A DNA stretch of 64,000 bases from Pseudomonas monsensis (GCF_014268495.2 NZ_CP077087.1:6064001-6128000); one strand, 5' to 3'; positions 18,779 to 27,663 are shown, numbered from the stretch's first letter. Numbers and translations are program-made. Notes: a model not told the origin generated them from the letters alone.

Positions 18779-19720
18779 GCTCCCCTCACCCCAGCCCTCT
18801 CCCGGAGGGAGAGGGAGCCGACACAGTCGCCTGTTCGAGATACATCGACCTGAATGACTAACGTGAACTCAAGCTTGGCTAAGTCAAGGTCACTGTGCAG
18901 TCGCAGGTCTATGTAGATGGCCAATCCCCCCTGATCAGTCCCCGCTCCCTCCGGAGGGAGAGGGAGCCGACACAGTCGCCTGTTCGAGATGCATCGACCT
19001 GAATGACTAACGTGAACTCAAGCTTGGCTAAGTCAAGGTCACTGTGCAGTCGCAGGTCTATGTAGATGGCCAATCCCCTCTGATCAGTCCCCGCTCCCTC
19101 CGGAGGGAGAGGGAGCCGACACAGTCGCCTGTTCGAGATACATCGACCTGAATGACTAACGTGAACTCAAGCTTGGCTAAGTCAAGGTCACTGTGCAGTC
19201 GCAGGCCTATGTAGATGGCCAATCCCCTCTGATCAGTCCCCTCTCCCTCCGGAGGGAGAAGGCGCCGACACAGTCGCCTGTTCGAGATACATCGACCTGA
19301 ATGACTAACGTGAACTCAAGCTTGGCTAAGTCAAGGTCACTGTGCAGTCGCAGGTCTGTGTAGATGGTCAATCCCCTCTGATCAGTCCCCGCTCCCTCCG
19401 GAGGGAGAGGGAGCCGACACCGTCTCCTGTTCGAGATACATCGACCTGAAGGACTAACGTGAACTCAAGCTTGGCTAAGTCAAGGTCACTGTGCAGTCGC
19501 AGGTCTATGTAGATGGCCAATCCCCTCTGATCAGTCCCCGCTCCCTCCGGAGGGAGAGGGCGCCGACACAGTCGCCTGTTCGAGATACATCGACCTGAAT
19601 GACTAACGTGAACTCAAGCTTGGCTAAGTCAAGGTCACTGTGCAGTCGCAGGTCGATGTAGATGGCCAATCCCCTCTGATCAGTCCCCTCTCCCTCCGGG
19701 AGAGGGTTAGGGTGAGGGGC
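18779..19720. repeat. 149-bp tandem repeat array, six copies
   Basis: Unit boundaries taken at GAGCCGACAC/GCGCCGACAC fall at 18815, 18964, 19113, 19262, 19411 and 19560, exactly 149 bp apart. Each unit has CTCCCTCCGGAGGGAG (hairpin), then ACATCGACCTGAATGACTAA, AAGCTTGGCTAAGTCAAGG and TGTAGATGGCCAATCCCC. Units differ by only a few substitutions, so the expansion is recent or is being homogenised. The array lies between etfB (end of the dgc operon) and the DnaA-box block and has no conserved open frame. Confidence 0.95.
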
Positions 19721-19723
19721 TGT

Positions 19724-20494
19724 TCAGCGGACAACGCCCTCTTCGATCAGCAGTTTGAGGATGGCTTCGGCGCCGGCTTGCGCGGTAACGCCCTTGAGCA
19801 CCTGCCCACCGCCCCCACTGGCCTTGGCCGTCGCAGCCTTCATTCGGTCCGCACCGCTCTTGGCTTTGATTACCTTCAAACGCTTGGGCCGGGGCTTGGC
19901 CGGTTGCAGCGTGGCGACGGCCAGCAGTTCATCGTCCAGCACTTCCACGTCTTCAGCGTTCAGTACGCCACGGCGTGCCGGGCCGTAGGCACTCTGCCGA
20001 GGCTTGGGCGCGGCGTTGTCCACCGTCGCCAGAAACGGCAGCTTCACCTTCAACCGCCGCCGCTGCCCACGGGGCAGGGCTTGCAGCACCAGCGCCGAAC
20101 CGTCGTTGATCGACTCGACCTGCGCCAGCCCCACCACCAGCGGCCAGCCCAGCCCTTCGGCGAGCAGAAACGGCAGCATGCCGGAGCCTTCACCGGTTTC
20201 CGCCTGACTGCCGGTCAGCACCACCTGGGCGCCCGCCTCGCGCAGATACGCGGTCAGCGCCGGGAGAGCATCGGCGCCAGCGGGTTGCTCCAGCACATGC
20301 ATCTGCGTAAGTCCCATGCCCAGATAGGCGCGCAGTGCCGGTTCCGCGACATCGCCTGCATGCAGCACTTGCAGGTTATCCCCAGCCAGTTGCAGGCCCA
20401 ATTCCACGGCGCGCGCGTCCTGTTCGGCACGGCGTGGCCGGCCCGAGGTCGGGTGGGCGCCGATGGAGACCAGGCTGATGACATTGGTGTTCAT
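19724..20494 (-). CDS. etfB: Electron transfer flavoprotein beta subunit (dgc-linked)
   Basis: The 256-residue protein is an ETF beta-type subunit, with AGAQVVLTGSQAETGEGSGM as the conserved central signature (about residues 85-105). It lacks strict match to housekeeping EtfB and belongs to the divergent pair found with dimethylglycine dehydrogenases. It should accept electrons from DgcA/DgcB and pass them to the quinone pool. It is last in the operon dipeptidase-like, DUF5943-like, dgcA, dgcB, etfA, etfB and starts 15 bp after etfA. Its C-terminal third is Lys/Ala-rich (RPKRLKVIKAKSG). Confidence 0.88.
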   Translation of the reverse strand: MNTNVISLVSIGAHPTSGRPRRAEQDARAVELGLQLAGDNLQVLHAGDVAEPALRAYLGMGLTQMHVLEQPAGADALPALTAYLREAGAQVVLTGSQAETGEGSGMLPFLLAEGLGWPLVVGLAQVESINDGSALVLQALPRGQRRRLKVKLPFLATVDNAAPKPRQSAYGPARRGVLNAEDVEVLDDELLAVATLQPAKPRPKRLKVIKAKSGADRMKAATAKASGGGGQVLKGVTAQAGAEAILKLLIEEGVVR

Positions 20495-20509
20495 AACTGT
20501 GTCCTTCCC

Positions 20510-21730
20510 TTAAGCCGCATCGCGCTTGGCGTCGTTGCGGTAAGCCGCTACCGCCGCGATCAAGGCTTGAAGAATCTCCGCGCTCTCGCCGATCACCGAC
20601 AGGTCGGCGCGTTTGATCATGTCGCAACCGGGATCGAGGTTGATCGCTACCACCTTGTCGCAGGCACCGATGCCCTGCAGATGCTGGATCGCCCCGGAGA
20701 TACCCACAGCCACGTAGACCCGCGCGGTGACCCAGGTGCCGGACGCGCCGACCTGCCGATCCCGCGCCATGAAGCCATCGTCCACCGCCACCCGTGACGC
20801 GCCTTCGGTGGCGCCGAGCGCAGCAGCCGTTTCGTGGAACAACTGCCAGTCCTTGACCCCGTTGCCGCCGGAGAAGATGAACTCGGCTTCGGCCATCGGA
20901 ATCGCCGCCGGGTCCACCGCCACCGCCCCGAGATCTTCGATTCGCGACAGGCTGCGCGCCACCGTTGTGGATAACTCCACGGGCAGTGCTTCGTGACGGG
21001 TTTCGCTAACCGGTTCGGCGCACTCGGCCGAGGCCAGAATCAAGCGTGCGACCGGCCGCGCCAGGTCTTGCAGGCCCGCACCGGCGCGGCCGATGCACTC
21101 CTGATCCTTGACCTGCCAGACCCGCGTCGCCGGGCGTTCGCCCAGTGCTGCAGCAAAACGGCGGCCGAGTTCACCGCCACCGCTGCGGCTGTCCGGCAGC
21201 AACCAGTGACGCGGGTTGAACTGGTTATCCACAGCCCGCAGACCCTGCACCCGTTGCTCCGGTGCATAACCGCTGAACTCCTCGCTCTCCAGCACCAGCA
21301 AGCGATCGACACCGGCCGTGGCGAAAGCGTTTTCCTTGTGCTCGCCGAATACCACGGCCAACACTGCACCGTCCTTGCCGGCCAATTGATGAGCCAGGCC
21401 CAGCAAGTCGCGGTCGTGGCTGCTCAGGCGGCCGCCGACCATGTCCGGCACTACGCTGATGTAGAACGCCGGCGCCGGCACCTGATGCAGCGGCAATTGC
21501 ACTTCAACGGTGGCCGAGCGTTTGACCGCCCCGCCCTGCTGCGCGCCGCTGCGGTCGATACGTTTGATGCCGTTGGGGCCGATAAAACCGATGCCGTGCA
21601 GATTCTTGCGGATGATGCCGTTGGGGCCCATCCAGCTGTGTTGCGCCGGTTGCATGGCCGCGTGCAGCGGGTGCAGACGGTTACGCGCAATCCATTCGGC
21701 GCGTGGGTCGCGGCGGATAATGTCGCTCAT
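20510..21730 (-). CDS. etfA: Electron transfer flavoprotein alpha subunit (dgc-linked, N-terminally extended)
   Basis: The 406-residue protein ends with the ETF alpha FAD domain: DRQVGASGTWVTARVYVAVG and AINLDPGCDMIKRADLSVIG. Standard EtfA is about 310 residues, so this has an extra ~85 at the N-terminus with a duplicated motif (MGPNGIIRKN and IGPNGIKRID, residues about 34-60). It forms a heterodimer with EtfB to move electrons from dimethylglycine demethylation. The ATG overlaps the dgcB stop by 1 bp. Two perfect DnaA boxes occur within the coding sequence (about 20962 and 21226), probably by chance. Confidence 0.88.
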   Translation of the reverse strand: MSDIIRRDPRAEWIARNRLHPLHAAMQPAQHSWMGPNGIIRKNLHGIGFIGPNGIKRIDRSGAQQGGAVKRSATVEVQLPLHQVPAPAFYISVVPDMVGGRLSSHDRDLLGLAHQLAGKDGAVLAVVFGEHKENAFATAGVDRLLVLESEEFSGYAPEQRVQGLRAVDNQFNPRHWLLPDSRSGGGELGRRFAAALGERPATRVWQVKDQECIGRAGAGLQDLARPVARLILASAECAEPVSETRHEALPVELSTTVARSLSRIEDLGAVAVDPAAIPMAEAEFIFSGGNGVKDWQLFHETAAALGATEGASRVAVDDGFMARDRQVGASGTWVTARVYVAVGISGAIQHLQGIGACDKVVAINLDPGCDMIKRADLSVIGESAEILQALIAAVAAYRNDAKRDAA

Positions 21731-23679
21731 CAGTGGGCCTCCGCAGGTTCACGTTTGGCCGGGGCGGCAGGCTTGTCCGGCGCGGCGTCTTCGAGCAGCG
21801 CGTCGGCCACCAGTTCGGCGATGTCCTTGATCAGCGGCCGTGGTTCGACCACGCCTTCGAGCATCGCCGTGCACTGTGGACAACCCACGGCTACCAGCTC
21901 GGCGCCGGTCTCGCGGATGTCTTCCATGCGCATGTCGGGAATCCGCTGCTTACCCGGAATGTCGGTGATCGGCGCGCCGCCACCACCGCCACAGCAGCGC
22001 GAGCGGAACCCGGAACGTTGCATCTCTTTGACCTCAATGCCGAGGGCGCGCAGCACTTCACGCGGCGCCTCGTATTCGCCGTTGTAGCGGCCGAGGTAGC
22101 ACGGGTCGTGATAGGTCACGCTGTTGCCTTTGTGCTGACCGAGGTTCAGCGCGCCGGCCTGAATGATTTCCGCCATGTAGGTGCTGTGGTGCTGCACCAG
22201 GTAGTGGCCGTCGAACGCGCCGTACTCGTTTTTCAGCACGTGGAAGCTGTGCGGATCGCAAGTGACGATGCGGTTGAAGCTGTATTTGCCCAGGGTCTGG
22301 ATGTTGCGTTTGGCGAGCAACTGGAAGGTCGCTTCATCGCCCAAACGGCGGGCCACGTCACCGCTGTCGCGCTCTTCCAGGCCGAGTACGGCGAAGTCGA
22401 TCTTGGCCGCTTTCAGCACTTTGACGAATGCGCGCAAGGTGCGCTGGTTGCGCATGTCGAAGGCGCCGTCACCAACCCAGAACAGCACGTCGGTGGACTT
22501 CTTTTCGCTGAGCAGATTGAGGTTCAGGTCCGCCGCCCAGTTCATCCGTCCGCCCGGGGCAAAACCGCCGGGGTTGTCGGTGGCGATGAGGTTTTCGAGG
22601 ACCTCGGCGCCCTTGTTCGGGGTCGCGCCTTTTTCCAGGGTCAGATGACGGCGCATGTCGACGATGGCGTCGACGTGCTCGATCATCATCGGGCATTCCT
22701 CGACGCAAGCGCGGCAGGTGGTACACGACCACAGGGTTTCGGCATCGACCAGACCGTTGACGATCGGTTGATGCGGATTGCCGCTGTGTTCGCCGATCGG
22801 CTTGCCGGGATACGGGCTGCCGGCGAACTTCGCGTCAGTGCCGCCGGCGAGGCCGACGACCATGTCCTGAATCAGTTTCTTCGGGTTCAGCGGCTGGCCG
22901 GCAGCGAACGCCGGGCACGCCGCTTCGCACTTGCCGCACTGCACACAGGCGTCGAAACCGAGCAACTGGTTCCAGGTGAAATCCTTGGGTTTTTCCACGC
23001 CCAGCGGCGCCGATGGATCGTTGAGATCCAGCGGTTTCAAGCCCGTGGAACGGCCGCCGCCAAAGCGTTCGGCGCGACGGTGCCAGGCCAGATGCAGGGC
23101 ACCGGCGAAGGCGTGCTTCATCGGCCCGCCCCAGGTCATGCCGAAGAACAATTCCGACACGCCCCACAGCACGCCAATCCCGAGAATCGCCGCCAGCAGC
23201 CAACCACCGAAGTTTTCCGGGAGGATACCGGCCACCGGCAGCGTCACCAGAAAGAACGAGGCAGAGAACGCCAGCAGGCTTTTCGGCAGGCGCATCCACG
23301 GGCCTTTCGACAACCGCGCCGGCGGGTTGAGCCGACGCCGGTAAACGAAAATCGCGCCGACGAACATCACCGCCGTCATCAACAGCAGCGCGTAACCGAG
23401 GAGGCGGTTATGCAGGCCGAAACCGTGCACCAGAATCGCCAGCACGATCGACGCCACCGCACCGCCGGCCGTGGCGACGTGGGTGTTGGCGATGTATTTG
23501 TCCCGCGCCACCACGTGGTGCAGGTCGACCATGTAGCGCTTGGGCATGGCGAACAGGCCGCCAATCAGATCGACCTTCGAGGCTCGGCCCCGACGCCACA
23601 TGGCCACCCGCCGCAACGCGCCCAGCACCGCAAGGGCGATGGCTGCGAACAACAGGATTGGAAGAAGGGTGTTCAACAT
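21730..23679 (-). CDS. dgcB: Dimethylglycine catabolism protein B, membrane Fe-S oxidoreductase
   Basis: The 649-residue protein has about five N-terminal membrane helices, then two 4Fe-4S clusters (CVQCGKCEAACP and CTTCRACVEECP, about residues 245-345) and a C-terminal heterodisulfide-reductase-like CCG domain (DPCYLGRYN, SRCCGGGGG, GCPQCTAM). With DgcA and the ETF it converts dimethylglycine to sarcosine and feeds electrons to the membrane. The ATG at 23679 has GGGAG 8 nt upstream; a longer reading from an in-frame TTG at 23694 has no support. It follows dgcA across a REP pair. Confidence 0.95.
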   Translation of the reverse strand: MLNTLLPILLFAAIALAVLGALRRVAMWRRGRASKVDLIGGLFAMPKRYMVDLHHVVARDKYIANTHVATAGGAVASIVLAILVHGFGLHNRLLGYALLLMTAVMFVGAIFVYRRRLNPPARLSKGPWMRLPKSLLAFSASFFLVTLPVAGILPENFGGWLLAAILGIGVLWGVSELFFGMTWGGPMKHAFAGALHLAWHRRAERFGGGRSTGLKPLDLNDPSAPLGVEKPKDFTWNQLLGFDACVQCGKCEAACPAFAAGQPLNPKKLIQDMVVGLAGGTDAKFAGSPYPGKPIGEHSGNPHQPIVNGLVDAETLWSCTTCRACVEECPMMIEHVDAIVDMRRHLTLEKGATPNKGAEVLENLIATDNPGGFAPGGRMNWAADLNLNLLSEKKSTDVLFWVGDGAFDMRNQRTLRAFVKVLKAAKIDFAVLGLEERDSGDVARRLGDEATFQLLAKRNIQTLGKYSFNRIVTCDPHSFHVLKNEYGAFDGHYLVQHHSTYMAEIIQAGALNLGQHKGNSVTYHDPCYLGRYNGEYEAPREVLRALGIEVKEMQRSGFRSRCCGGGGGAPITDIPGKQRIPDMRMEDIRETGAELVAVGCPQCTAMLEGVVEPRPLIKDIAELVADALLEDAAPDKPAAPAKREPAEAH

Positions 23680-23735
23680 AGGTGAAGCTCCCAAAGACCG
23701 CAGGGTCTTGCAGGTCGAGTTGCCTTACTCGGTCA

Positions 23736-23827
23736 CTGTGGGAGCGAGCTTGCTCGCGAAGGCGGACTGACATTCAACATTGATGTCGACTGATCCACCG
23801 CTTTCGCGAGCAAGCTCGCTCCCACAG
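23736..23827. repeat. Inverted REP pair
   Basis: The same 22-bp REP sequence as at 3811 lies in inverted orientation inside the dgcA-dgcB spacer, that is, within a transcribed operon. Confidence 0.9.
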
Positions 23828-23843
23828 GGTTGTGTGCAAGCCT

Positions 23844-25904
23844 TTAGAAGTCTTTACACAGTCTGAGCGCGTCATAGATCGCAGCATGGGTATTACGCTG
23901 CGCCACGCAGTCGCCGATGCGGAACAGCAAGTAGCCGTCACCGGTGGTGCTCAACGAAGGCTGCGGCTTGATCGCAAACAGCGCGTCAATGTCGATCTGG
24001 CCCTTGTTGCGCGAACCGTCCTTGAGCCCGTAATACAGCTCTTCGTCAGGACGCACGCCGTTTTCCACCACCACCTGATCGACCACCCGCTCCTCTTTGG
24101 CGCCGGTGTATTCGTTCTCCAGCACCGCCACCAGCTTGTCGCCTTCGCGGTAGACCTTCTCCAGCATCATGTCGCCGGTCATGATCACTTCTTTCGGGTA
24201 CATGCTGCGGTAGTAAGTCGGGAACGACGTACCGCCGATGGCCACGCCCGGCTTGATGTCGTCGGTGACGATCTCGACCTGGCTGCCCTTGTCGGCGAGG
24301 AAGTCCGCCACCGACATCCCGGTGAATTCGCAAATGGTATCGTAGACCAGCACGTTCTTGCCCGGCGCAACCTTGCCGTCGAGCACGTCCCAGCTGCTGA
24401 CCACCAGCCCTTCGGCAGCGCCCCAGTGTTCGTTCTGCTCAAGGAACGGATGCCCGCCCACTGCCAGCACCACCACGTCCGGACGCAAGTCGAGAATGGT
24501 CGCCGCATCCGCAGCAGTGCCCAGGCGCAGGTCGACTTTCAGCCGCGCCAGCTCCAGCTGGAACCAGCGGGTGATGCCGGCGATCTGGTCTCGTTGCGGC
24601 GCTTTCGACGCGGTAGTGATCTGCCCGCCGATGAATTCTTTCTTCTCGAACAGGGTCACGTCGTGGCCACGTTCGGCCGCCACGCGTGCAGCTTCCATCC
24701 CGGCAGGGCCGGCACCAACCACCACGACTTTGCGTTTCGGCCCGGTGGATTTCTCGATGATGTGCGGCACGCCCATGTATTCGCGGGAGGTTGCGGCGTT
24801 CTGGATGCACAGCACATCCAGCCCCTGATACTGGCGGTCGATGCAGTAGTTGGCGCCGACGCACTGTTTGATCTGATCGACCTGCCCCATCTTGATCTTG
24901 GCGATCAAGTGCGGGTCGGCGATGTGCGCGCGCGTCATGCCGACCATGTCGACGTAACCGCCTTCAAGGATGCGCGTGGCCTGGTTCGGGTCCTTGATGT
25001 TCTGCGCGTGCAGCACCGGAGCCTTGACCACTTCCTTGATCCCGGCGGCCAGGTGCAGGAACGGCTCCGGTGGATAACTCATGTTGGGGATAACGTTGGC
25101 CAGGGTGTTGTGGGTGTCGCAACCCGAGCCGACCACGCCGATGAAGTCGATCATGCCGGTGTCATCGTAGTACTTGGCGATCTGCTTCATGTCCTCGTGG
25201 GACAAGCCGTCCGGGTGGAATTCATCACCGCACAGACGGATGCCGACGCAGAAATCGTCGCCGACTTCCTTGCGCACAGCCTTGAGCACTTCGAGGCCGA
25301 AACGCATGCGATTTTCGAAGCTGCCACCCCACTCGTCGGTACGCTTGTTGACGCGCGGGCTCCAGAACTGGTCGATCATGTGCTGGTGCACGGCGGACAG
25401 TTCGACACCGTCCAGACCACCGGCCTTGGCCCGTGCAGCGGCGGTGGCATAGTTGCCGATGACGCGCCAGATTTCTTCCGGCTCGATAGTCTTGCAGGTC
25501 GCGCGGTGTACCGGTTCACGGATGCCCGACGGCGACAACAGGGTCGGCCAGTGCTCACCGTCCCAGCGCGAGCGGCGGCCCATGTGGGTAATCTGGATCA
25601 TGATCTTGGCGCCATGCTTGTGCATGGCGTCAGCCAGATTCTGGAAGTGCGGAATGATCCGGTCGTCCGCCAGGTTCACCGATTTCCACCAGCCTTGCGG
25701 GCTGTCGATGGCTACGCTGGAGGAACCGCCGCAGATCGCCAGGCCGATGCCGCCCTTGGCTTTCTCTTCGTAGTATTTGACGTAGCGGTCGGTGGTCATG
25801 CCGCCGTCGGTCGCGTAGACCTCGGCGTGCGCGGTACTGAGCACGCGGTTGCGGATGGTCAGTTTGCCGATCTGGATCGGCTGGAACATTGCTTCGAAAG
25901 CCAT
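23844..25904 (-). CDS. dgcA: Dimethylglycine catabolism protein A (demethylating flavoenzyme)
   Basis: The 686-residue protein is of the trimethylamine-dehydrogenase/NADH:flavin oxidoreductase type. An N-terminal FMN TIM barrel (MFQPIQIGKLTIRNRV; HMGRRSRW; WSPRVNKRTDEWGGSFENR) is followed by a 4Fe-4S-binding stretch (CVGANYCIDR...CIQNAA) and a C-terminal FAD/NAD domain starting VVVVGAGPAGMEAARVA (about residue 388). It removes a methyl group from dimethylglycine to give sarcosine. Neighbours DUF5943-like protein upstream and dgcB downstream match the Pseudomonas operon. Confidence 0.95.
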   Translation of the reverse strand: MAFEAMFQPIQIGKLTIRNRVLSTAHAEVYATDGGMTTDRYVKYYEEKAKGGIGLAICGGSSSVAIDSPQGWWKSVNLADDRIIPHFQNLADAMHKHGAKIMIQITHMGRRSRWDGEHWPTLLSPSGIREPVHRATCKTIEPEEIWRVIGNYATAAARAKAGGLDGVELSAVHQHMIDQFWSPRVNKRTDEWGGSFENRMRFGLEVLKAVRKEVGDDFCVGIRLCGDEFHPDGLSHEDMKQIAKYYDDTGMIDFIGVVGSGCDTHNTLANVIPNMSYPPEPFLHLAAGIKEVVKAPVLHAQNIKDPNQATRILEGGYVDMVGMTRAHIADPHLIAKIKMGQVDQIKQCVGANYCIDRQYQGLDVLCIQNAATSREYMGVPHIIEKSTGPKRKVVVVGAGPAGMEAARVAAERGHDVTLFEKKEFIGGQITTASKAPQRDQIAGITRWFQLELARLKVDLRLGTAADAATILDLRPDVVVLAVGGHPFLEQNEHWGAAEGLVVSSWDVLDGKVAPGKNVLVYDTICEFTGMSVADFLADKGSQVEIVTDDIKPGVAIGGTSFPTYYRSMYPKEVIMTGDMMLEKVYREGDKLVAVLENEYTGAKEERVVDQVVVENGVRPDEELYYGLKDGSRNKGQIDIDALFAIKPQPSLSTTGDGYLLFRIGDCVAQRNTHAAIYDALRLCKDF

Positions 25905-25919
25905 GGCGGGTTCCTCGAC

Positions 25920-26450
25920 TTACAACGGCTTGACGGTGAACAGGCCGTCGTCGTGGCCTTCTTCGGAGCCACCGTAGACTTGCTCGGCAACCGTGCGAAT
26001 CTTGCTGCCGCGCGCCTCAAGAATCTGATCCATGGCCCCGGCAAACCAGCCGGTGAACATGTAGTCGACCTTGCGTCCGACCTTGCCGTAGACGTAGACG
26101 AACGCCGAGTGTTCGAGTTTGACGCTGGCGGTGCCTTTGTCGAGGTCGATGTCCTGAATCTTGAACAGGCCCCAGCCACGTTGCGACAGGCGCTTCATGT
26201 AGTGCTCGAACACCGCGACGCCTTCCAGGCCATGGCATTCAGCTTCTTTTTCACACCAGTGCCAGGCGGACTTGTAGCCGGCCTTGTAGAGGATTTCGGC
26301 ATAGGCTTCGGCGCCCAGCACTTCCTCGATGCCCATGTGGTTGTTGACGAAAAAGTGGCGTGGCACGTACAGCATCGGCAGGGCGTCGGAGGTCCAGACA
26401 CCGGTTTCGCTGTCGACTTCGATTGGCAATTGCGGGGCGATCTTGGCCAT
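25920..26450 (-). CDS. DUF5943-type conserved protein of the dgc operon
   Basis: The 176-residue soluble protein starts MAKIAPQLPIEVDSETG and contains a segment resembling V4R small-molecule-binding folds (LEHSAFVYVYGKVGRKVDYMFTGWFAGAMDQIL). It has no obvious catalytic motif. It is always found beside dgcA in Pseudomonas, here 15 bp upstream of it, so a role as a substrate- or cofactor-handling partner of dimethylglycine demethylation is likely but not shown. The function is unknown. Confidence 0.8.
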   Translation of the reverse strand: MAKIAPQLPIEVDSETGVWTSDALPMLYVPRHFFVNNHMGIEEVLGAEAYAEILYKAGYKSAWHWCEKEAECHGLEGVAVFEHYMKRLSQRGWGLFKIQDIDLDKGTASVKLEHSAFVYVYGKVGRKVDYMFTGWFAGAMDQILEARGSKIRTVAEQVYGGSEEGHDDGLFTVKPL

Positions 26451-26489
26451 GGAAACTTAACTCCAGAAAAAATTAGATTCAGTGTTGGC

Positions 26490-26530
26490 CGCAGCCCTCA
26501 CCCCAGCCCTCTCCCGCAGGAGAGGGGGCA
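26490..26530. repeat. Short repeat hairpin in dgc operon
   Basis: CCCTCACCCCAGCCCTCTCCC followed by GCAGGAGAGGGGG is one hairpin of the dispersed repeat family, placed between the dipeptidase-like gene and the DUF5943-like gene. Confidence 0.75.
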
Positions 26531-26555
26531 GCTCGGCGGCGGTCTTGAGTAAGCG

Positions 26556-27533
26556 TTACTCGCCCCAGACGTCTTTGAGGACGTTGACCCAGTTTTCGCC
26601 CATGATCTTGCGCACCACGCGCTCGGAGTGGCCGCGCTTGAGCAGGGTTTCGGTCAGGTTCGGGAACTCGCCGACGGTGCGGATGCCCAGCGGGTTGATG
26701 ATCTTGCCGAAGCTGGTCAGACGCCGGGCGTAGCCCTTGTCGTGAGTCAGGTATTCGAAGAAGTCCTGGCCGTGACCCTGGGTGAAGTCGGTGCCGATGC
26801 CGATGGCGTCTTCGCCGACGATGTTCATGGTGTATTCGATGGCTTCGGCGTAGTCGTCGATGGTCGAGTCGATACCCTTGGCGAGGAACGGCGCGAACAT
26901 GGTCACACCGACGAAACCGCCGTGGTCGGCAATGAACTTCAGTTCTTCATCGGACTTGTTGCGCGGGTGCTCTTTCAGACCCGACGGCAGGCAGTGGGAA
27001 TAGCAGACCGGTTTTTTCGATTCGAGGATGACTTCTTCAGAAGTCTTGGAACCGACGTGGGACAGGTCGCACATGACGCCGACGCGATTCATCTCGGCGA
27101 CGATTTCGCGACCGAAGCCCGACAGGCCGCCGTCACGCTCGTAGCAACCGGTGCCCACCAGGTTCTGGGTGTTGTAGCACATCTGCACAATGCCGACGCC
27201 GAGCTGCTTGAACACCTCGACATAGCCGATCTGGTCTTCAAACGCATGGGCGTTCTGGAAGCCGAAGAGGATGCCGGTCTTGCCCTGCTCCTTGGCGCGA
27301 CGGATGTCGGCGGTGGTGCGCACGGGCATCACCAGGTCGCTGTTTTCGCGGATCAGTTTCTGGCTGGCGGCAATATTGTTCACAGTCGCCTGAAAGCCTT
27401 CCCACACCGACACAGTGCAGTTGGCCGCCGTCAGACCGCCCTTGCGCATGTCTTCGAACAGCTCGCGGTTCCATTTGGCAATGATCAGACCGTCGATAAC
27501 GATGCTGTCGGCGTGTAATTCGGCTGGGCTCAT
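26556..27533 (-). CDS. Renal-dipeptidase-family (M19) protein, probably atypical
   Basis: The 325-residue protein starts MSPAELHADSIVIDGL. The M19 zinc ligands DLSHVG (His) and CYSHCLPSG (His), the motif HPRNKSDEE and the Asp in IGTDFTQG are present. The N-terminal HxD motif (DGHND in active enzymes) reads DGLIIAKW here, and the bridging Glu position (EGGH in active enzymes) reads QNAH. Loss of both implies no ordinary binuclear zinc centre. It is the first gene of the dgc operon. Its start is set by MSPAELHADS; a 44-codon upstream extension overlaps the promoter. The annotation 'membrane dipeptidase' should be read as family membership only. Confidence 0.88.
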   Translation of the reverse strand: MSPAELHADSIVIDGLIIAKWNRELFEDMRKGGLTAANCTVSVWEGFQATVNNIAASQKLIRENSDLVMPVRTTADIRRAKEQGKTGILFGFQNAHAFEDQIGYVEVFKQLGVGIVQMCYNTQNLVGTGCYERDGGLSGFGREIVAEMNRVGVMCDLSHVGSKTSEEVILESKKPVCYSHCLPSGLKEHPRNKSDEELKFIADHGGFVGVTMFAPFLAKGIDSTIDDYAEAIEYTMNIVGEDAIGIGTDFTQGHGQDFFEYLTHDKGYARRLTSFGKIINPLGIRTVGEFPNLTETLLKRGHSERVVRKIMGENWVNVLKDVWGE

Positions 27534-27653
27534 CAGGCGTCCCCTTATTGGCGATTCATGCGCCGAATCGTCTGCCGGCGCTTTGGGGCCAGCATATGCC
27601 TCGGTGCAGGGGCGACCGGGTGCAAAAACGACAGGGGAATTGCCGAAAGCGTC

Positions 27654-27663
27654 AATCCGCGAC
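27654..27663 (+). promoter_or_regulatory. Candidate GbdR half-site upstream of the dgc operon
   Basis: ATCCGCGACA is identical to 9423-9432 in the gbcB/gbcA control region and lies about 120 bp upstream of the first dgc-operon start. A second half-site at 20-21 bp is not clear. The assignment is inference. Confidence 0.3.

Noticed and set aside
18547..18924. 125-codon minus-strand frame in the repeat block
   Set aside because: It covers decayed repeats and array DNA, and frames are not kept between units.
18815..19708. Possible CRISPR or coding repeat
   Set aside because: Units of 149 bp have no variable spacers and no conserved frame.
19640..20797. 385-codon + strand frame over etfB/etfA
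   Set aside because: It begins in the tandem array and is antisense to the ETF genes.
20962..21234. DnaA boxes inside etfA
   Set aside because: They lie in coding sequence without the repeated flanking core; treated as chance.
23679..23694. TTG start giving dgcB five extra residues
   Set aside because: The ATG at 23679 has a good ribosome site and fits the usual MLNTLLPILL start.
23832..26552. 906-codon + strand frame over dgcA and the DUF5943-like gene
   Set aside because: It spans two real minus-strand genes and their spacer, with no recognisable motif.
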